Of a stretch of 46,527 nucleotides of DNA, positions 1 to 8,190 are shown in pieces. The notes under the pieces were generated by a model. The model made no database searches, had not been told where the DNA came from, and worked only from the letters and a program-made list of their open reading frames with translations. Made by a program: the position numbers and the translations under genes. This DNA is from DRYM01 sp964564025. Lineage in GTDB: Archaea > Thermoproteota > Thermoprotei_A > EX4484-217-1. Every line of letters begins with the position of its first letter. Position 1 is the first letter of the stretch. The stretch is from positions 1 through 46,527 of the forward strand of contig CAZLZO010000009.1 in the NCBI GenBank assembly GCA_964564025.1, given 5' to 3'.

Positions 1-110
1 TTTTCCTGCTAAATAGTTAGAAATATGTATTCTCTAGTTAAAATATAGTTTGTAGGAAATGAGGTAGGTGTAGTGGTTTCAAAAAATTTGTTGCCGCAAT
101 TGCCATAGTA

Positions 111-998
111 GTGTTTGTAATATTGTTTTCAATAATTTATGCCACTAACTTGCTAGGGGGAAGCGCTGAAGAGAAATATTATGAGGCTATAAAGCGCTAC
201 ATAAGTTTGACCAAGGACTTCACTAAATTTATTAATATAGAAAAATACAATCCTATCCACATAAAATTTCATAGTCCATTAAGTAACGTAGCTGTTAAGC
301 TAGATCTTTATCTTTTAGACTTCAATAAGCGTTTAAATAAGTCTCTATCTTTTCATGAGAAAACTGAAGCCACATGTATTTTAAACACTAGCATGATAGG
401 CGAGTCTCTCCTCTGGGTAACTGTAATTCTTCCTGAAAAGTTAAGATATATTAATATACCTTATAATTGGGGGATGCTACATAAAGCAAGTGAAAAGTTA
501 ATTACTGAAGCTAAAAACACATATTATGGATTAAGGATAGAGGGTGGAGATTATCAAGAAGATCGCGGAATTATAGATCTCATAGATCCTTCCAATCCAT
601 ATTACCATTATCACTTAGTATTTAAGAAGCACAATAGAACATCAACAGAAATAGTATTGGAGATAGTGTTTCATAAAGACATAAAGTACAGTTCAGATAT
701 GCATGGTGAAATAAGTGTTAGCATCATTAACGCTAGTCGAAGAGAAATAGTGTTAGCAATAGATTACCCTCTTTCAGTTGAGTCTTTAGTAAGTGTAAGC
801 ATTGACAACTACCCTATAGCATCACTAAAGTGGGTTATCAATAACACGTTAATATGTGAAGGCTTAAACGTAGTAAGTCTTAAGTCTGTAACCGAAGCGT
901 CTCAGCTGACCAGCGGTAAACACATAGTCACTGTGAAGTTAATGACGGAGAACGAGAAAACAATTTATGAAGTAGAAAGGAGAATTACTATTACTTAA
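111..998 (+). CDS. Secreted or membrane-anchored protein, unknown family; true start probably at 73
   Basis: I do not recognise the family. The first visible residues are a hydrophobic stretch (VFVILFSIIYATNLL), followed by a polar, beta-rich body of about 270 residues, so the protein is probably exported and held by an N-terminal anchor. The uninterrupted frame runs from 63 to 998 and its first usable start is GTG at 111, which would cut the hydrophobic segment short. A better start is GTG at 73, seven bases after a strong GAGGT ribosome site at 61-65, but it is one base out of frame. Adding one A to the A6 run at 81-86 would join it and give a normal signal peptide beginning MVSKKFVAAIAIVVFVILF. 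I infer an A-run indel, either in the assembly or in the genome. The 3' neighbour starts about 80 bases downstream on the same strand. Confidence 0.6.
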   Translation: MFVILFSIIYATNLLGGSAEEKYYEAIKRYISLTKDFTKFINIEKYNPIHIKFHSPLSNVAVKLDLYLLDFNKRLNKSLSFHEKTEATCILNTSMIGESLLWVTVILPEKLRYINIPYNWGMLHKASEKLITEAKNTYYGLRIEGGDYQEDRGIIDLIDPSNPYYHYHLVFKKHNRTSTEIVLEIVFHKDIKYSSDMHGEISVSIINASRREIVLAIDYPLSVESLVSVSIDNYPIASLKWVINNTLICEGLNVVSLKSVTEASQLTSGKHIVTVKLMTENEKTIYEVERRITIT

Positions 999-1047
999 AT
1001 GTGCAATTATTCTAACTAATACTCTTAGATAAGTTAACATATAAAAT

Positions 1048-1060
1048 ACTTATAAAAATA
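1048..1060 (+). promoter_or_regulatory. TATA-like box before the TrmO gene
   Basis: The sequence around 1050-1058 reads CTTATAAAAA, an archaeal box A match. Its centre lies about 26 bases before the GTG at 1079, which fits a leaderless transcript starting at that codon. This is inference from spacing only. Confidence 0.35.
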
Positions 1061-1078
1061 GGTGACTTGGATAAAATA

Positions 1079-1594
1079 GTGGTAATAACTATGGAAATTG
1101 CTTTAAAACCTATAGGAATAATTCATGTTGATAAGAGCGATGAAGAGGTCAAAAATAGTTGGGAAGGTGTTGAAGGAGTTGTTGAGGTGTTTCAAGAGTA
1201 TGAAGAAGGGTTAGAAGGTATTGAGGGTTTTTCTCATATAATCTTAGTTGTGTTTCTTCACAAGACTTCTGAGGAGCATAGGAAGGTTCTCAAGGTTAAA
1301 CATAGGAGACTTAGAAGGTTTGGTATTGAAATAGACGATGTTCCCGAAGTTGGTGTTTTCTGCACGGATTCTCCGCATAGGCCTAATCCTATAGGGTTAA
1401 GTATTGTTGAGCTTGTTAAAAGGAAGGGTAGGTTCCTATATGTTAAAGGGCTTGACTTGTTTGATGGAACACCTGTCCTCGACATTAAAGCCTACACTAA
1501 AGACAGGGTTGTTGAGAAAATTAGGGTTCCATGGTGGGTTGAAGTTTTAGAGAAGAGGATTATGGAGAAAATGGGTAAACACTTACCTTTGTAG
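1079..1594 (+). CDS. trmO: TrmO/TsaA-family tRNA m6t6A37 methyltransferase (UPF0066)
   Basis: This is a TrmO-like (formerly TsaA/YaeB, UPF0066) protein. The family uses SAM to N6-methylate threonylcarbamoyl-adenosine at position 37 of certain tRNAs. The hallmarks are visible: an N-terminal KPIGII strand, the middle segment GFSHIILVVFLHK, and the signature SPHRPNPIGLSIVEL, followed by GLDLFDGTPVLDIKAY. At about 170 residues it matches short archaeal members that lack the bacterial C-terminal extension. The start is uncertain: TTG 1067, GTG 1079 or ATG 1091. I chose 1079 because a TATA-like box sits 26 bases upstream. The last 12 bases overlap the convergent gene at 1583-2158. The assignment to the family is firm; the exact tRNA substrate is inferred. 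Confidence 0.88.
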   Translation: MVITMEIALKPIGIIHVDKSDEEVKNSWEGVEGVVEVFQEYEEGLEGIEGFSHIILVVFLHKTSEEHRKVLKVKHRRLRRFGIEIDDVPEVGVFCTDSPHRPNPIGLSIVELVKRKGRFLYVKGLDLFDGTPVLDIKAYTKDRVVEKIRVPWWVEVLEKRIMEKMGKHLPL

Positions 1595-2158
1595 TTTCTT
1601 CCTCATGTTTGCTAATATTATTTCCAAAGCTCTACTAACTCTCTTTACGGGATTATCTGTTGCCCCTATGAAGTACACTTTGCTTCCGAAGAGCTCTAGG
1701 TGTTGAAGAATTATTTCGTAATGAACTTTTCTTGCGTAGTCCAGATTCTCCCATCTCTCCCTATCGATAAAGTATTCGCTGAGTTCATCAGTAATTAGGA
1801 CAATGTCTACTTTGTCCTTAAACTTCATTAAGTATTGAACCCATTCGCTAGGGAGTTTAACGTTATCTACTTTGCAATAGGAGAGAGCTAAAAATGGGCC
1901 TCCATCCTCTAAAACTACATCGTACTTTTCAAGCTTAGAATATTCAGAAGTATGTCTCTTTATAACCTCTATTTCGAAAGCAACTCTGTTTTTCCAGGGG
2001 AGAATTTCTCCACCAGATTCCTTCTGCTCCTTAATTATTTCCCTAGCCCAATCTCTTATAACATAGACAGAGTAACCTCTTCTAGAAAGTTCGCATTTGA
2101 GATTGTTAACTAATGTTGTTTTCCCTGTACATGGGCCTCCAGCAACTATTACATGCAC
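1583..2158 (-). CDS. P-loop NTPase of the AAA_28/NadR-kinase-like type
   Basis: The N-terminus carries a Walker A motif, GGPCTGKTTL, at residues 7-16. The body has kinase-like features: VIRDWAREI after the first helix, EDGGPFLAL in the middle (a possible acidic catalytic strand) and VLITDE as a hydrophobic strand ending in acids. The length (191 residues) and layout match AAA_28 domain proteins, which resemble the ribosylnicotinamide kinase part of NadR and thymidylate-kinase-like enzymes. A nucleoside, nucleotide or cofactor kinase is the likely role, but no substrate can be read from the sequence. The start is GTG. The 3' end overlaps trmO by 12 bases tail to tail. Confidence 0.7.
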   Translation of the reverse strand: MHVIVAGGPCTGKTTLVNNLKCELSRRGYSVYVIRDWAREIIKEQKESGGEILPWKNRVAFEIEVIKRHTSEYSKLEKYDVVLEDGGPFLALSYCKVDNVKLPSEWVQYLMKFKDKVDIVLITDELSEYFIDRERWENLDYARKVHYEIILQHLELFGSKVYFIGATDNPVKRVSRALEIILANMRKKLQR

Positions 2159-2248
2159 TCGGTAGCCCTAAACGAAAATTTAGATGGTACGCGAGAATTA
2201 ATGTTTTCGACACATAACTGAAAGTTTAACATCATAACTGTGTATGTT

Positions 2249-3541
2249 TTATGGGTAAATTCTTTCCCTAAACCTCGGGAAGGGTATAGCGTCTCTTATG
2301 TGCTCGAGGCCGGCAACCCACATAACAGTTCTTTCAATACCTAATCCGAATCCTGAGTGAGGTACTGAACCATACTTTCTAAGGTCAAGGTACCATTCAT
2401 ACTCCTTAGGACTAAGCCCTACTTCCAATATTCTCTTATACAATGTTTCATAATCGTCTTCTCTAACGCTACCTCCTATTATTTCACCGTACCCTTCGGG
2501 AGCTAGCATGTCGAATCCCAGCACTATCCTTGAGTCTTTAGGGTCAAGTTTCATGTAGAATGCCTTAATTTCCTTTGGGAAATGTGTTACGAAAAATGGT
2601 TTTTCAAATTCTTCCGTAAGAACTCTTTCCTCATCTGCTCCTAAATCTTCTCCCCAACTTATTTTAACACCTTTCTTTTGGAGAATGTCTATTGCTTCAT
2701 CATATCTTATTCTTGGATACGGTGTTTCAAGAGCCATTTCCAAGGGCTTAACGTTTCTTTTCAATAGTTTAAGTTCTTCCTCCCTTTCCTCAAGAACCTT
2801 ACTTACAATGTAAGAGACTAATTCTTCAGTTACTTTCATCATATCTTCCATGTCATACCATGCTGCTTCAGCTTCTAAATGCCAGTATTCTGCAAGATGC
2901 CTTCTAGTACGTGATTTCTCAGCTCTAAATGAAGGTGTAAGACTCCATACTTTATCTAAACTATAGATTAGAGCTTCGAGATAAAGTTGGGCGCTTTGGC
3001 TTAAGTATGCTTTTTGTCCAAAATAGTTTACTTCAAACTGTGTTGCACCGCTTTCGCAAGCAGAACCAGTAAGTATTGGAGGAGTGACTTCCCACCAGCC
3101 ATTACGTGTGAAATACTCCCTACTGGCTTCTAAAACGGTGTGTTTAATTTTCATTATTGCTTGCATTTTACGTGCTCTAATCCATAAGTGCCTATGGTCT
3201 AAAAGGAAATCTACTCCTTCAGTTCCCTTAATTGGAAACCATTCTGAAAGCCCTACTGTTCTGAATTTTGAAACTTTTATCTCATAGCCTCCTGGAGCAC
3301 GTGGCTCCTTCCTTACAGTACCTTCAACTATGCAGCTACTTTCCCTAGTTATTTTCTCAGCACTACGCCATGATTCATGATCCACAGTTCCCTTATCTAT
3401 TACGCACTGTATTATGCCGCTTGAATCTCTAAGAACAATAAATATTTTCCCGCCAACGCTTCTCTTCCTATAAACCCACCCTTTAAGCTCAACGGTTTTA
3501 CCAATACAGTAGTCGCTCAGTACTTCCTCAATAAGAACCAT
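2249..3541 (-). CDS. asnS: Asparaginyl-tRNA synthetase (class IIb)
   Basis: The enzyme charges tRNA-Asn with asparagine in the cytoplasm. Residues 1 to about 105 form the OB-fold anticodon-binding domain (VELKGWVYRKR, GIIQCVIDKG). The class II catalytic core follows, with motif 2 as FRAEKSRTRRHLAEYWHLE and motif 3 as GFGLGIERTVMWVAGL; the end is PFPRFRERIYP. The segments GGSVRED and FRAEKSRTRRHL point to AsnRS rather than AspRS, in which the corresponding region differs. The length of 430 residues is normal for archaeal AsnRS. Its presence suggests the cell makes Asn-tRNA-Asn directly. The start ATG at 3541 is well placed and no partner gene is obviously co-transcribed. Confidence 0.95.
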   Translation of the reverse strand: MVLIEEVLSDYCIGKTVELKGWVYRKRSVGGKIFIVLRDSSGIIQCVIDKGTVDHESWRSAEKITRESSCIVEGTVRKEPRAPGGYEIKVSKFRTVGLSEWFPIKGTEGVDFLLDHRHLWIRARKMQAIMKIKHTVLEASREYFTRNGWWEVTPPILTGSACESGATQFEVNYFGQKAYLSQSAQLYLEALIYSLDKVWSLTPSFRAEKSRTRRHLAEYWHLEAEAAWYDMEDMMKVTEELVSYIVSKVLEEREEELKLLKRNVKPLEMALETPYPRIRYDEAIDILQKKGVKISWGEDLGADEERVLTEEFEKPFFVTHFPKEIKAFYMKLDPKDSRIVLGFDMLAPEGYGEIIGGSVREDDYETLYKRILEVGLSPKEYEWYLDLRKYGSVPHSGFGLGIERTVMWVAGLEHIRDAIPFPRFRERIYP

Positions 3542-3708
3542 AGCTCTAACCGCGCCTCCGTCAACAACTAGTACGTATTTATCTAAAAATGTTTACTTAT
3601 TAACAAATCGATGTTTTAGTCATACACTCATCCTTTGCTATGTAGGAAGCATTTTCGCAAGGAAAATATAGGTGGATTAATTACGTTATTACCATTAAAT
3701 AAGGGTCT

Positions 3709-4656
3709 TCATAGTTTCAGAATATTTTTTAATTCAGGAAACTTCGTTATAAGATCTAGTTTACTTAGTGGAGGTCTCGCACCTATAAATAAGCATGTGT
3801 AAGCTCCTAAGGAATTCGCTAGTAAGAGCGTATCTTCTAACGATAAATTATTTAATAGTCCATATATTACTCCAGCATCAAAAGCGTCACCAGCCCCGGT
3901 TGTGTCTTTCGGAGTTATTTTATGTGCTTGTTTAAACACTGTTTTCTCCGATGTTATAGCCATACTTCCCTTGTAACCCATTTTCAAGTAGACATGTTTT
4001 GCCCCTAAAACCCCTATTGCTAAGTCCCTTAGCTTATCTAGTTCTACATGTGTCGCTCTTAAGAGTGTCTGTGCTTCGAAATCGTTAAGCATAATGTAGT
4101 CTACTTTTCCCTTAAGCTCCTTAATTTTCTCCCTACTTAGGGAGGCAACACCCTCTAAATCTATGCTTGAAGGTATTCCATGTTTTCGTGCTTCTTCAAG
4201 TATTTTAAGCGTTGAAAAGCCATTATCTATGTTTAAGAACGTATATCCTGAAACATGTATGTAATCGAACTCAGGAATCTTAGACAATACTTCTTCAGTA
4301 ACAGTGTTATACTCGTTTGTCCCCCTATGACCAACCATTGTTCTTTCTCCGCCATAAACGAAAATAGACATTATTCCTGAAGATCCAGGGTGTTTTCTTA
4401 CGAAATCTGTTTTAACACTTACTCTCTTTAAATCATTAATTATCATGTCTCCGAAAATGTCTGTTCCGACAGCACCTAAAATATAGGGTTCCACTCCAAG
4501 TAATGCTAAGTTATGAGCTATATTTCCTCCAACTCCTCCCGATAAGAGCTTCATTGTTTTTGCCTTAACAAATTCGCCTAGAGACGGTAGTTTTGGTGCT
4601 TCAAAAACGATATCTAAGTTTAAGTCACCAAATATTAGCACTTTAGGCTTACCCAT
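3709..4656 (-). CDS. PfkB-family (ribokinase-like) sugar or nucleoside kinase
   Basis: This is a PfkB-family kinase that phosphorylates a sugar or nucleoside hydroxyl with ATP. The family opening is VLIFGDLNLDIVFEAPKLPSLGE, with the GGVGGNIAHNLALLG substrate-lid signature near residue 40. The C-terminal signature DTTGAGDAFDAG begins at residue 251 and places the catalytic Asp at about 257. The length (315 residues) is typical. It lies downstream of the btpA-like gene and overlaps it by 8 bases, so the two are surely one operon. Together with the nucleoside-type ABC transporter nearby, a nucleoside or pentose substrate is a reasonable guess; fructose or other ketose substrates cannot be excluded. 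Confidence 0.88.
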   Translation of the reverse strand: MGKPKVLIFGDLNLDIVFEAPKLPSLGEFVKAKTMKLLSGGVGGNIAHNLALLGVEPYILGAVGTDIFGDMIINDLKRVSVKTDFVRKHPGSSGIMSIFVYGGERTMVGHRGTNEYNTVTEEVLSKIPEFDYIHVSGYTFLNIDNGFSTLKILEEARKHGIPSSIDLEGVASLSREKIKELKGKVDYIMLNDFEAQTLLRATHVELDKLRDLAIGVLGAKHVYLKMGYKGSMAITSEKTVFKQAHKITPKDTTGAGDAFDAGVIYGLLNNLSLEDTLLLANSLGAYTCLFIGARPPLSKLDLITKFPELKNILKL

Positions 4657-5536
4657 GTAATCCCCTCCTTATTTCCTCAACAATTGACATGAGCTTCCTT
4701 ACTCTTTCAGAATCAACAGGGTTCTGAGTTAAACCTTTAACTTTAAAATATGTTCCAACAATTGCTCCATCAGCATATTTTAGTAGTTCCTTAGCATTTT
4801 CAGGGTTAAGCCCGCTACCTATTAGTACAGGTGTTTCCCCAACAACCTCCTTAACCACTCTTACAAGTTCCGGATCCGGCGGGGAACCTGTCATTTTACC
4901 TGTAACTATTACTGCATCTGCCATGTAAAAGTCCGTCCATGTAGCATGCGTTTTAGGGTCTATTCCTGGAAACATTACCGCATGCTTCTTATATACATCA
5001 GCGAAGAACTTTATGTCTTCAGCGTAAAGGGCTTTTCTAAGCCTCATAAGTTCAGCTGCGTTTCCATGGTCGAATTCTCCGGTATCCCAAACCATTGCTC
5101 CAGTGTATAAGCACACTCTTATGAATTTAGCTCCAGCGGCTTTAGCTATACCTAAAGCAACTCTTCCACCATTATGAATAACCGTTATTCCTACGGGGAC
5201 GTTTACTGACTTAACAACTTCCCTAGCTGCTACAGCATGCGCTGCTATTTCCTCTGGCGGAACATTTCTACCTACAAAGTAAGGTAAGTCCCACATGTTC
5301 TCAACAATTAACCCGTTAACACCGTTTTCTACAAGAACCTTAGCGTCTCTCAAAGCATTCTCCACAATAACGTTCATATCCCATCCTTCATAAGCTGGAG
5401 AACCCGGTAAAGGCATTAGGTGAACCATACCTATGATAGGTTTTTCAACACCAAATAGGTCTTTTAAGCTTCTAAGCCTTTTACCATAAAACTTTCTAGC
5501 CCATTTCGGAACTAAATCCTCAATTCTAACAGGCAT
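4649..5536 (-). CDS. BtpA/SgcQ-family TIM-barrel protein
   Basis: This is a BtpA-family protein. Diagnostic stretches are KPIIGMVHLMPLPGSPAY near residue 35, NGLIVENMWDLPY, HNGGRVALGIAKAAGAKFIRV, DAVIVTGKMTGSPPD and a final phosphate-binding-like loop, VLIGSGLNPENAKELL then DGAIVGTYFKVKG. The fold is expected to be a (beta/alpha)8 barrel like other phosphate-binding barrels. BtpA was first linked to photosystem I assembly in cyanobacteria, but most members, including SgcQ, sit with sugar genes and their reaction is not established to my knowledge. The overlapping PfkB kinase implies the pair acts on one phosphorylated sugar or nucleoside-derived compound. The start ATG at 5536 fits. Confidence 0.9.
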   Translation of the reverse strand: MPVRIEDLVPKWARKFYGKRLRSLKDLFGVEKPIIGMVHLMPLPGSPAYEGWDMNVIVENALRDAKVLVENGVNGLIVENMWDLPYFVGRNVPPEEIAAHAVAAREVVKSVNVPVGITVIHNGGRVALGIAKAAGAKFIRVCLYTGAMVWDTGEFDHGNAAELMRLRKALYAEDIKFFADVYKKHAVMFPGIDPKTHATWTDFYMADAVIVTGKMTGSPPDPELVRVVKEVVGETPVLIGSGLNPENAKELLKYADGAIVGTYFKVKGLTQNPVDSERVRKLMSIVEEIRRGLHG

Positions 5537-5704
5537 GTAAACAACACCAAAAGAAAGAACTTTGGTAATGTAGTCTTATTTCTATATTGTGATTCTCAGA
5601 AAAAAGTATTTTCCATAAACGAAACTTAATTTTAAATCAATAACCTTATATCAATTTGGCAATAAATTTTACATTCGAGATAAAGTGATTACACGGTTTA
5701 AGCT

Positions 5705-6095
5705 ATGGTTAGAAAGGGAGAAGCAGAAATTTTGAAGGAAAGAGCTTTAAAAATGCTTAATGCTTCAGAGAAGCACTTATCTTCAGGGGGATTACGATTT
5801 AGCTGCTTTCTTAGCTGAACAATCCGCTCAACTCTTTTTAAAGTACAAGGTTTTCGTTTTAACAGGAGAAGTTCCAAGAACATACTCTATAAGAGATCTC
5901 TTACAAATCTTAGCAAGAATTCTTAAAGTTGAAGAGAAAATATCTAGTTACATGAGAAAGAATAGGTCCTTACTTATCAGGCTTGAAGAAGCATATATAG
6001 CTTCAAGATACTTATTTAGAAAATATGAGCGTGAAGAAACAGAGGAACTAATCGTGTTCGCTAAGGAGTTGATAGAGTTTGTCGGAAATCTTTGA
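5705..6095 (+). pseudogene. HEPN-domain protein, frameshifted at a G5 run (toxin of a HEPN/MNT pair)
   Basis: Translation from ATG 5705 gives MVRKGEAEILKERALKML and then runs out of frame after HLSSG, stopping at 5816. The rest of the protein continues in another frame from about 5791 (DYDLAAFLAEQSAQLFLKYK) to 6095. Removing one G from the G5 run at 5786-5790 restores a single reading frame of about 130 residues with a textbook HEPN layout: the N-terminal helix, DYDLAAFLAEQSAQL, the TYSIRDLL segment and the AYIASRYLFRKYEREE helix. HEPN proteins of this type are ribonuclease-like toxins or substrate-binding partners of MNT nucleotidyltransferases. The stop overlaps the MNT gene start by 17 bases. 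Whether the lesion is real or a sequencing error cannot be told here. Confidence 0.75.
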
Positions 6096-6423
6096 AGTAG
6101 GATTTGAAAGAAGAAGAATGATTGAAAAATGGAGAGAATTCGTTTCCAAAATAGCTAATGTATGTAAGGAAATACTGGGTGAATGTGAAGTATATGTTTT
6201 CGGCAGCGTAGTTGAAAATGAATGGACCGGGGGAAGCGATGTAGATGTTCTAGTAATAAGCAATAGTATACCATTATCTAGTAAGGGAAGAGCCGAAATT
6301 ATAGCTAAAATAGAGGAGAAAGCAAATTTACCATTAGCACATCCATTCGAAATACACTTAATAACTAAGGATGAAGCAAAATGGTACTGGAAGCATGTTA
6401 AGAAAGCAATAAAGATAGTTTAG
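6079..6423 (+). CDS. MNT-type minimal nucleotidyltransferase (antitoxin partner)
   Basis: The protein is a minimal nucleotidyltransferase of the pol-beta superfamily. The motif VFGSVVENEWTGGSDVDVLVIS provides the GS dipeptide and the two catalytic Asp residues (DVD); a third acidic strand is FEIHLI. MNT partners of HEPN toxins are antitoxins; in the MntA/HepT system the antitoxin adenylylates the toxin. The length (114 residues) is typical. The start is TTG 6079, overlapping the HEPN gene by 17 bases; ATG 6118 is an alternative but would cut the first helix. Translational coupling to the HEPN frame is likely. Confidence 0.85.
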   Translation: MSEIFEVGFERRRMIEKWREFVSKIANVCKEILGECEVYVFGSVVENEWTGGSDVDVLVISNSIPLSSKGRAEIIAKIEEKANLPLAHPFEIHLITKDEAKWYWKHVKKAIKIV

Positions 6424-6466
6424 AAGCGTTGGGGGGGAAACGGATATTCAAGCTAATTTAGATAGC

Positions 6467-6853
6467 ATGAGAAGTAAGGTTAAAGATCTTTTATTATTAG
6501 CTAATGAAATGTTTAATGAAGATATGTACACTATGGCTGTCCATAATGCTTCATTAGCTCTTTATACTTTTCTCGAAATTCTTCACTTAGAAATATATGG
6601 AGCAATACCTGTAACACGTAGGTTAAAAAGCTTAATAATAACATTAGCTCCAACAAGGAATATTGAAGTTTCTCTGAAAAAATACGTTGATGAAAACAGC
6701 GAGTTTTTTGAAAAATTAGAGTTAGCTTATAGAATGAGTTTAGCTAGTGAGTTGTTTAGCAAAGAGGAAGCTACAAGTATTCTTAAATTCGTTAATAAAA
6801 CCATAAGATTTCTCTCTGAAATTGAAAATCTTATACGAAAAAGCTTACAATAA
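6467..6853 (+). CDS. Second HEPN-domain protein, downstream of HEPN/MNT
   Basis: This is another HEPN-like helical protein: LLLLANEMFNEDMYTMAVHNASLALYT matches the first helices of the fold, followed by IYGAIPVTRRLKSL and a final long helical segment. No clear RxxxxH ribonuclease motif is visible. The frame is open upstream of the first ATG through residues reading GGETDIQANLDS, so the true start may lie near 6429 at the TTG next to the G7 run at 6431-6437; this would need an eighth G. It follows the MNT gene by 43 bases on the same strand and may belong to the same operon, as a duplicated or regulatory HEPN. Confidence 0.65.
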   Translation: MRSKVKDLLLLANEMFNEDMYTMAVHNASLALYTFLEILHLEIYGAIPVTRRLKSLIITLAPTRNIEVSLKKYVDENSEFFEKLELAYRMSLASELFSKEEATSILKFVNKTIRFLSEIENLIRKSLQ

Positions 6854-6910
6854 TAACCGTTTAAAATCTTCATAAGTATATTTAAGGTTCCAACAGCATA
6901 AATCTATAAT

Positions 6911-7147
6911 GTGGAAAATATGGTTGATGAGAAGTATAGGAGACATACTGACTTGTTTAAGGTGGAAACGAGAAATGAGGTAGTGTATAGAGTTCACATT
7001 CCTTCACCTTTGGCTTCAACACCACAATATGTTGTGGTTAAAAAGGCTGTTGACAATGCAGATGTTGGAGAATATGAGGGAGCAAGTTTCATAACTAAGA
7101 TTACTAATTTAATTAGAAGGTTTCTAAGAAGGATATTACATCATTAG
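6911..7147 (+). CDS. Small basic protein of unknown function
   Basis: I do not recognise this 78-residue protein. It begins MENMVDEKYRRHTDLFKVE, has a beta-like middle (VVYRVHIPSPL, QYVVVKKAV) and ends in a strongly basic amphipathic helix, TNLIRRFLRRILHH, which could bind membrane or nucleic acid. GTG 6911 and ATG 6920 are both possible starts. It stands alone between the HEPN genes and the metallophosphoesterase, with gaps of 57 and 153 bases. Confidence 0.5.
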   Translation: MENMVDEKYRRHTDLFKVETRNEVVYRVHIPSPLASTPQYVVVKKAVDNADVGEYEGASFITKITNLIRRFLRRILHH

Positions 7148-7300
7148 CTCAGAAAACACATTTTTACTATCCCATCGAATAACAACACCATACCGTATTG
7201 AAGCTCTTAAACATCCCTTAAAATAAAATATGGTGTGAAGATTGGTTGAAGAACATGTAAAATTGTAGCATCAAACATCTTTGTAAGAGGAGTTGCTAAT

Positions 7301-8131
7301 ATGCGTTTTAATATTACTCGTAGAAGATTTCTTACATTACTTGGCCTATCTTTAAGCTTACCTTTCATAGATGCCTTAATTGTCGAGCCTGGCTTTATTG
7401 TTGTTAAAAGCGAGGTAAATGTTTCCTTAAAGAATATTCCTGAGGAACTTAGTGGTTTTTGTATTGCCCATATTTCTAACTTACACTTTGGCTCTTCCAA
7501 CAACATAGTTTATGGTAATGCTGTTTCAATTGTTAAAAGTATAAAGCCTAATGTAATTGCTATTACGGGTGATATTGTTTCTAAAAGTGAAGCCGAAGAA
7601 GAGTCTTTAAAATTTATTGAGGAAATTTCGAAGATAGCACCAGTATTTATTGTCTGGGGTAATTGGGACCATTGGAGCTTAGGTTCTACGCTAAAGGAGT
7701 TTAAAGGTGAAGTTGAATCCTTAGGTGAAGTTAGGGTTTTAATTAATGAAAATATTGAGTTAGAGAAAGGCTTTTACTTAGTCGGCGTTGATGATCCATA
7801 CATTGGATATGATGATTTAAGTAAGGCTCTTAACGGAACCTTCGGTATTAGGGTTCTTTTAGCACATTCACCGCAGATAATAGATAGGGCAAAGGGCAAT
7901 ACAGACTTTGTGCTTTCAGGACACACTCATGGTGGACAAATAGTTTTACCTTTAGTAGGACCTATTTTTGTACCTTTACCTAAGAAGTTTAGGAACTACG
8001 TGTCCGGGCTTTACAAAGTAGGGAACACTACAATGTATGTAAGTAAAGGTATTGGAACAAGTATTTTACCAATAAGATTTAATTGTCCACCGGAAATTGC
8101 AGTATTTATGTTTTCTCAAACATTATATTAA
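7301..8131 (+). CDS. Tat-exported metallophosphoesterase (YkuE-like) with an altered first metal motif
   Basis: The protein starts with a twin-arginine signal, ITRRRFLTLLGLSLSLPF, so it is probably exported folded. The calcineurin-like phosphoesterase motifs follow in order: HISNLH at 57-62, GDIV with Asp 91, GNWDH with Asn 121, AHSP, and SGHTHGGQ with His 208 and His 210. The family is close to YkuE and to lipid or UDP-sugar pyrophosphatases, and a membrane or nucleotide phosphodiester is the likely substrate. In motif I the usual DxH is NxH (Asn 60), and the fourth motif is GNWDH instead of GNHD. These changes affect metal ligands, so activity may be altered. An AAGAGGAG ribosome site precedes ATG 7301. 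It stands alone. Confidence 0.87.
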   Translation: MRFNITRRRFLTLLGLSLSLPFIDALIVEPGFIVVKSEVNVSLKNIPEELSGFCIAHISNLHFGSSNNIVYGNAVSIVKSIKPNVIAITGDIVSKSEAEEESLKFIEEISKIAPVFIVWGNWDHWSLGSTLKEFKGEVESLGEVRVLINENIELEKGFYLVGVDDPYIGYDDLSKALNGTFGIRVLLAHSPQIIDRAKGNTDFVLSGHTHGGQIVLPLVGPIFVPLPKKFRNYVSGLYKVGNTTMYVSKGIGTSILPIRFNCPPEIAVFMFSQTLY

Positions 8132-8190
8132 CTTATCAGATAGATTTTGAGTAATTAGATAAACTTGTAAGTTTCTTTCGTGTGAGATAA

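Noticed and set aside
2249..3541. AspRS instead of AsnRS
   Set aside because: The GGSVRED segment and FRAEKSRTRRHL motif 2 favour AsnRS.
6079..6095. A common 17-base overlap (HEPN/MNT, helical protein/V4R, RHH/protease) as a shared regulatory device
   Set aside because: The overlap sequences differ and the lengths depend on uncertain TTG starts, so the match is probably chance.
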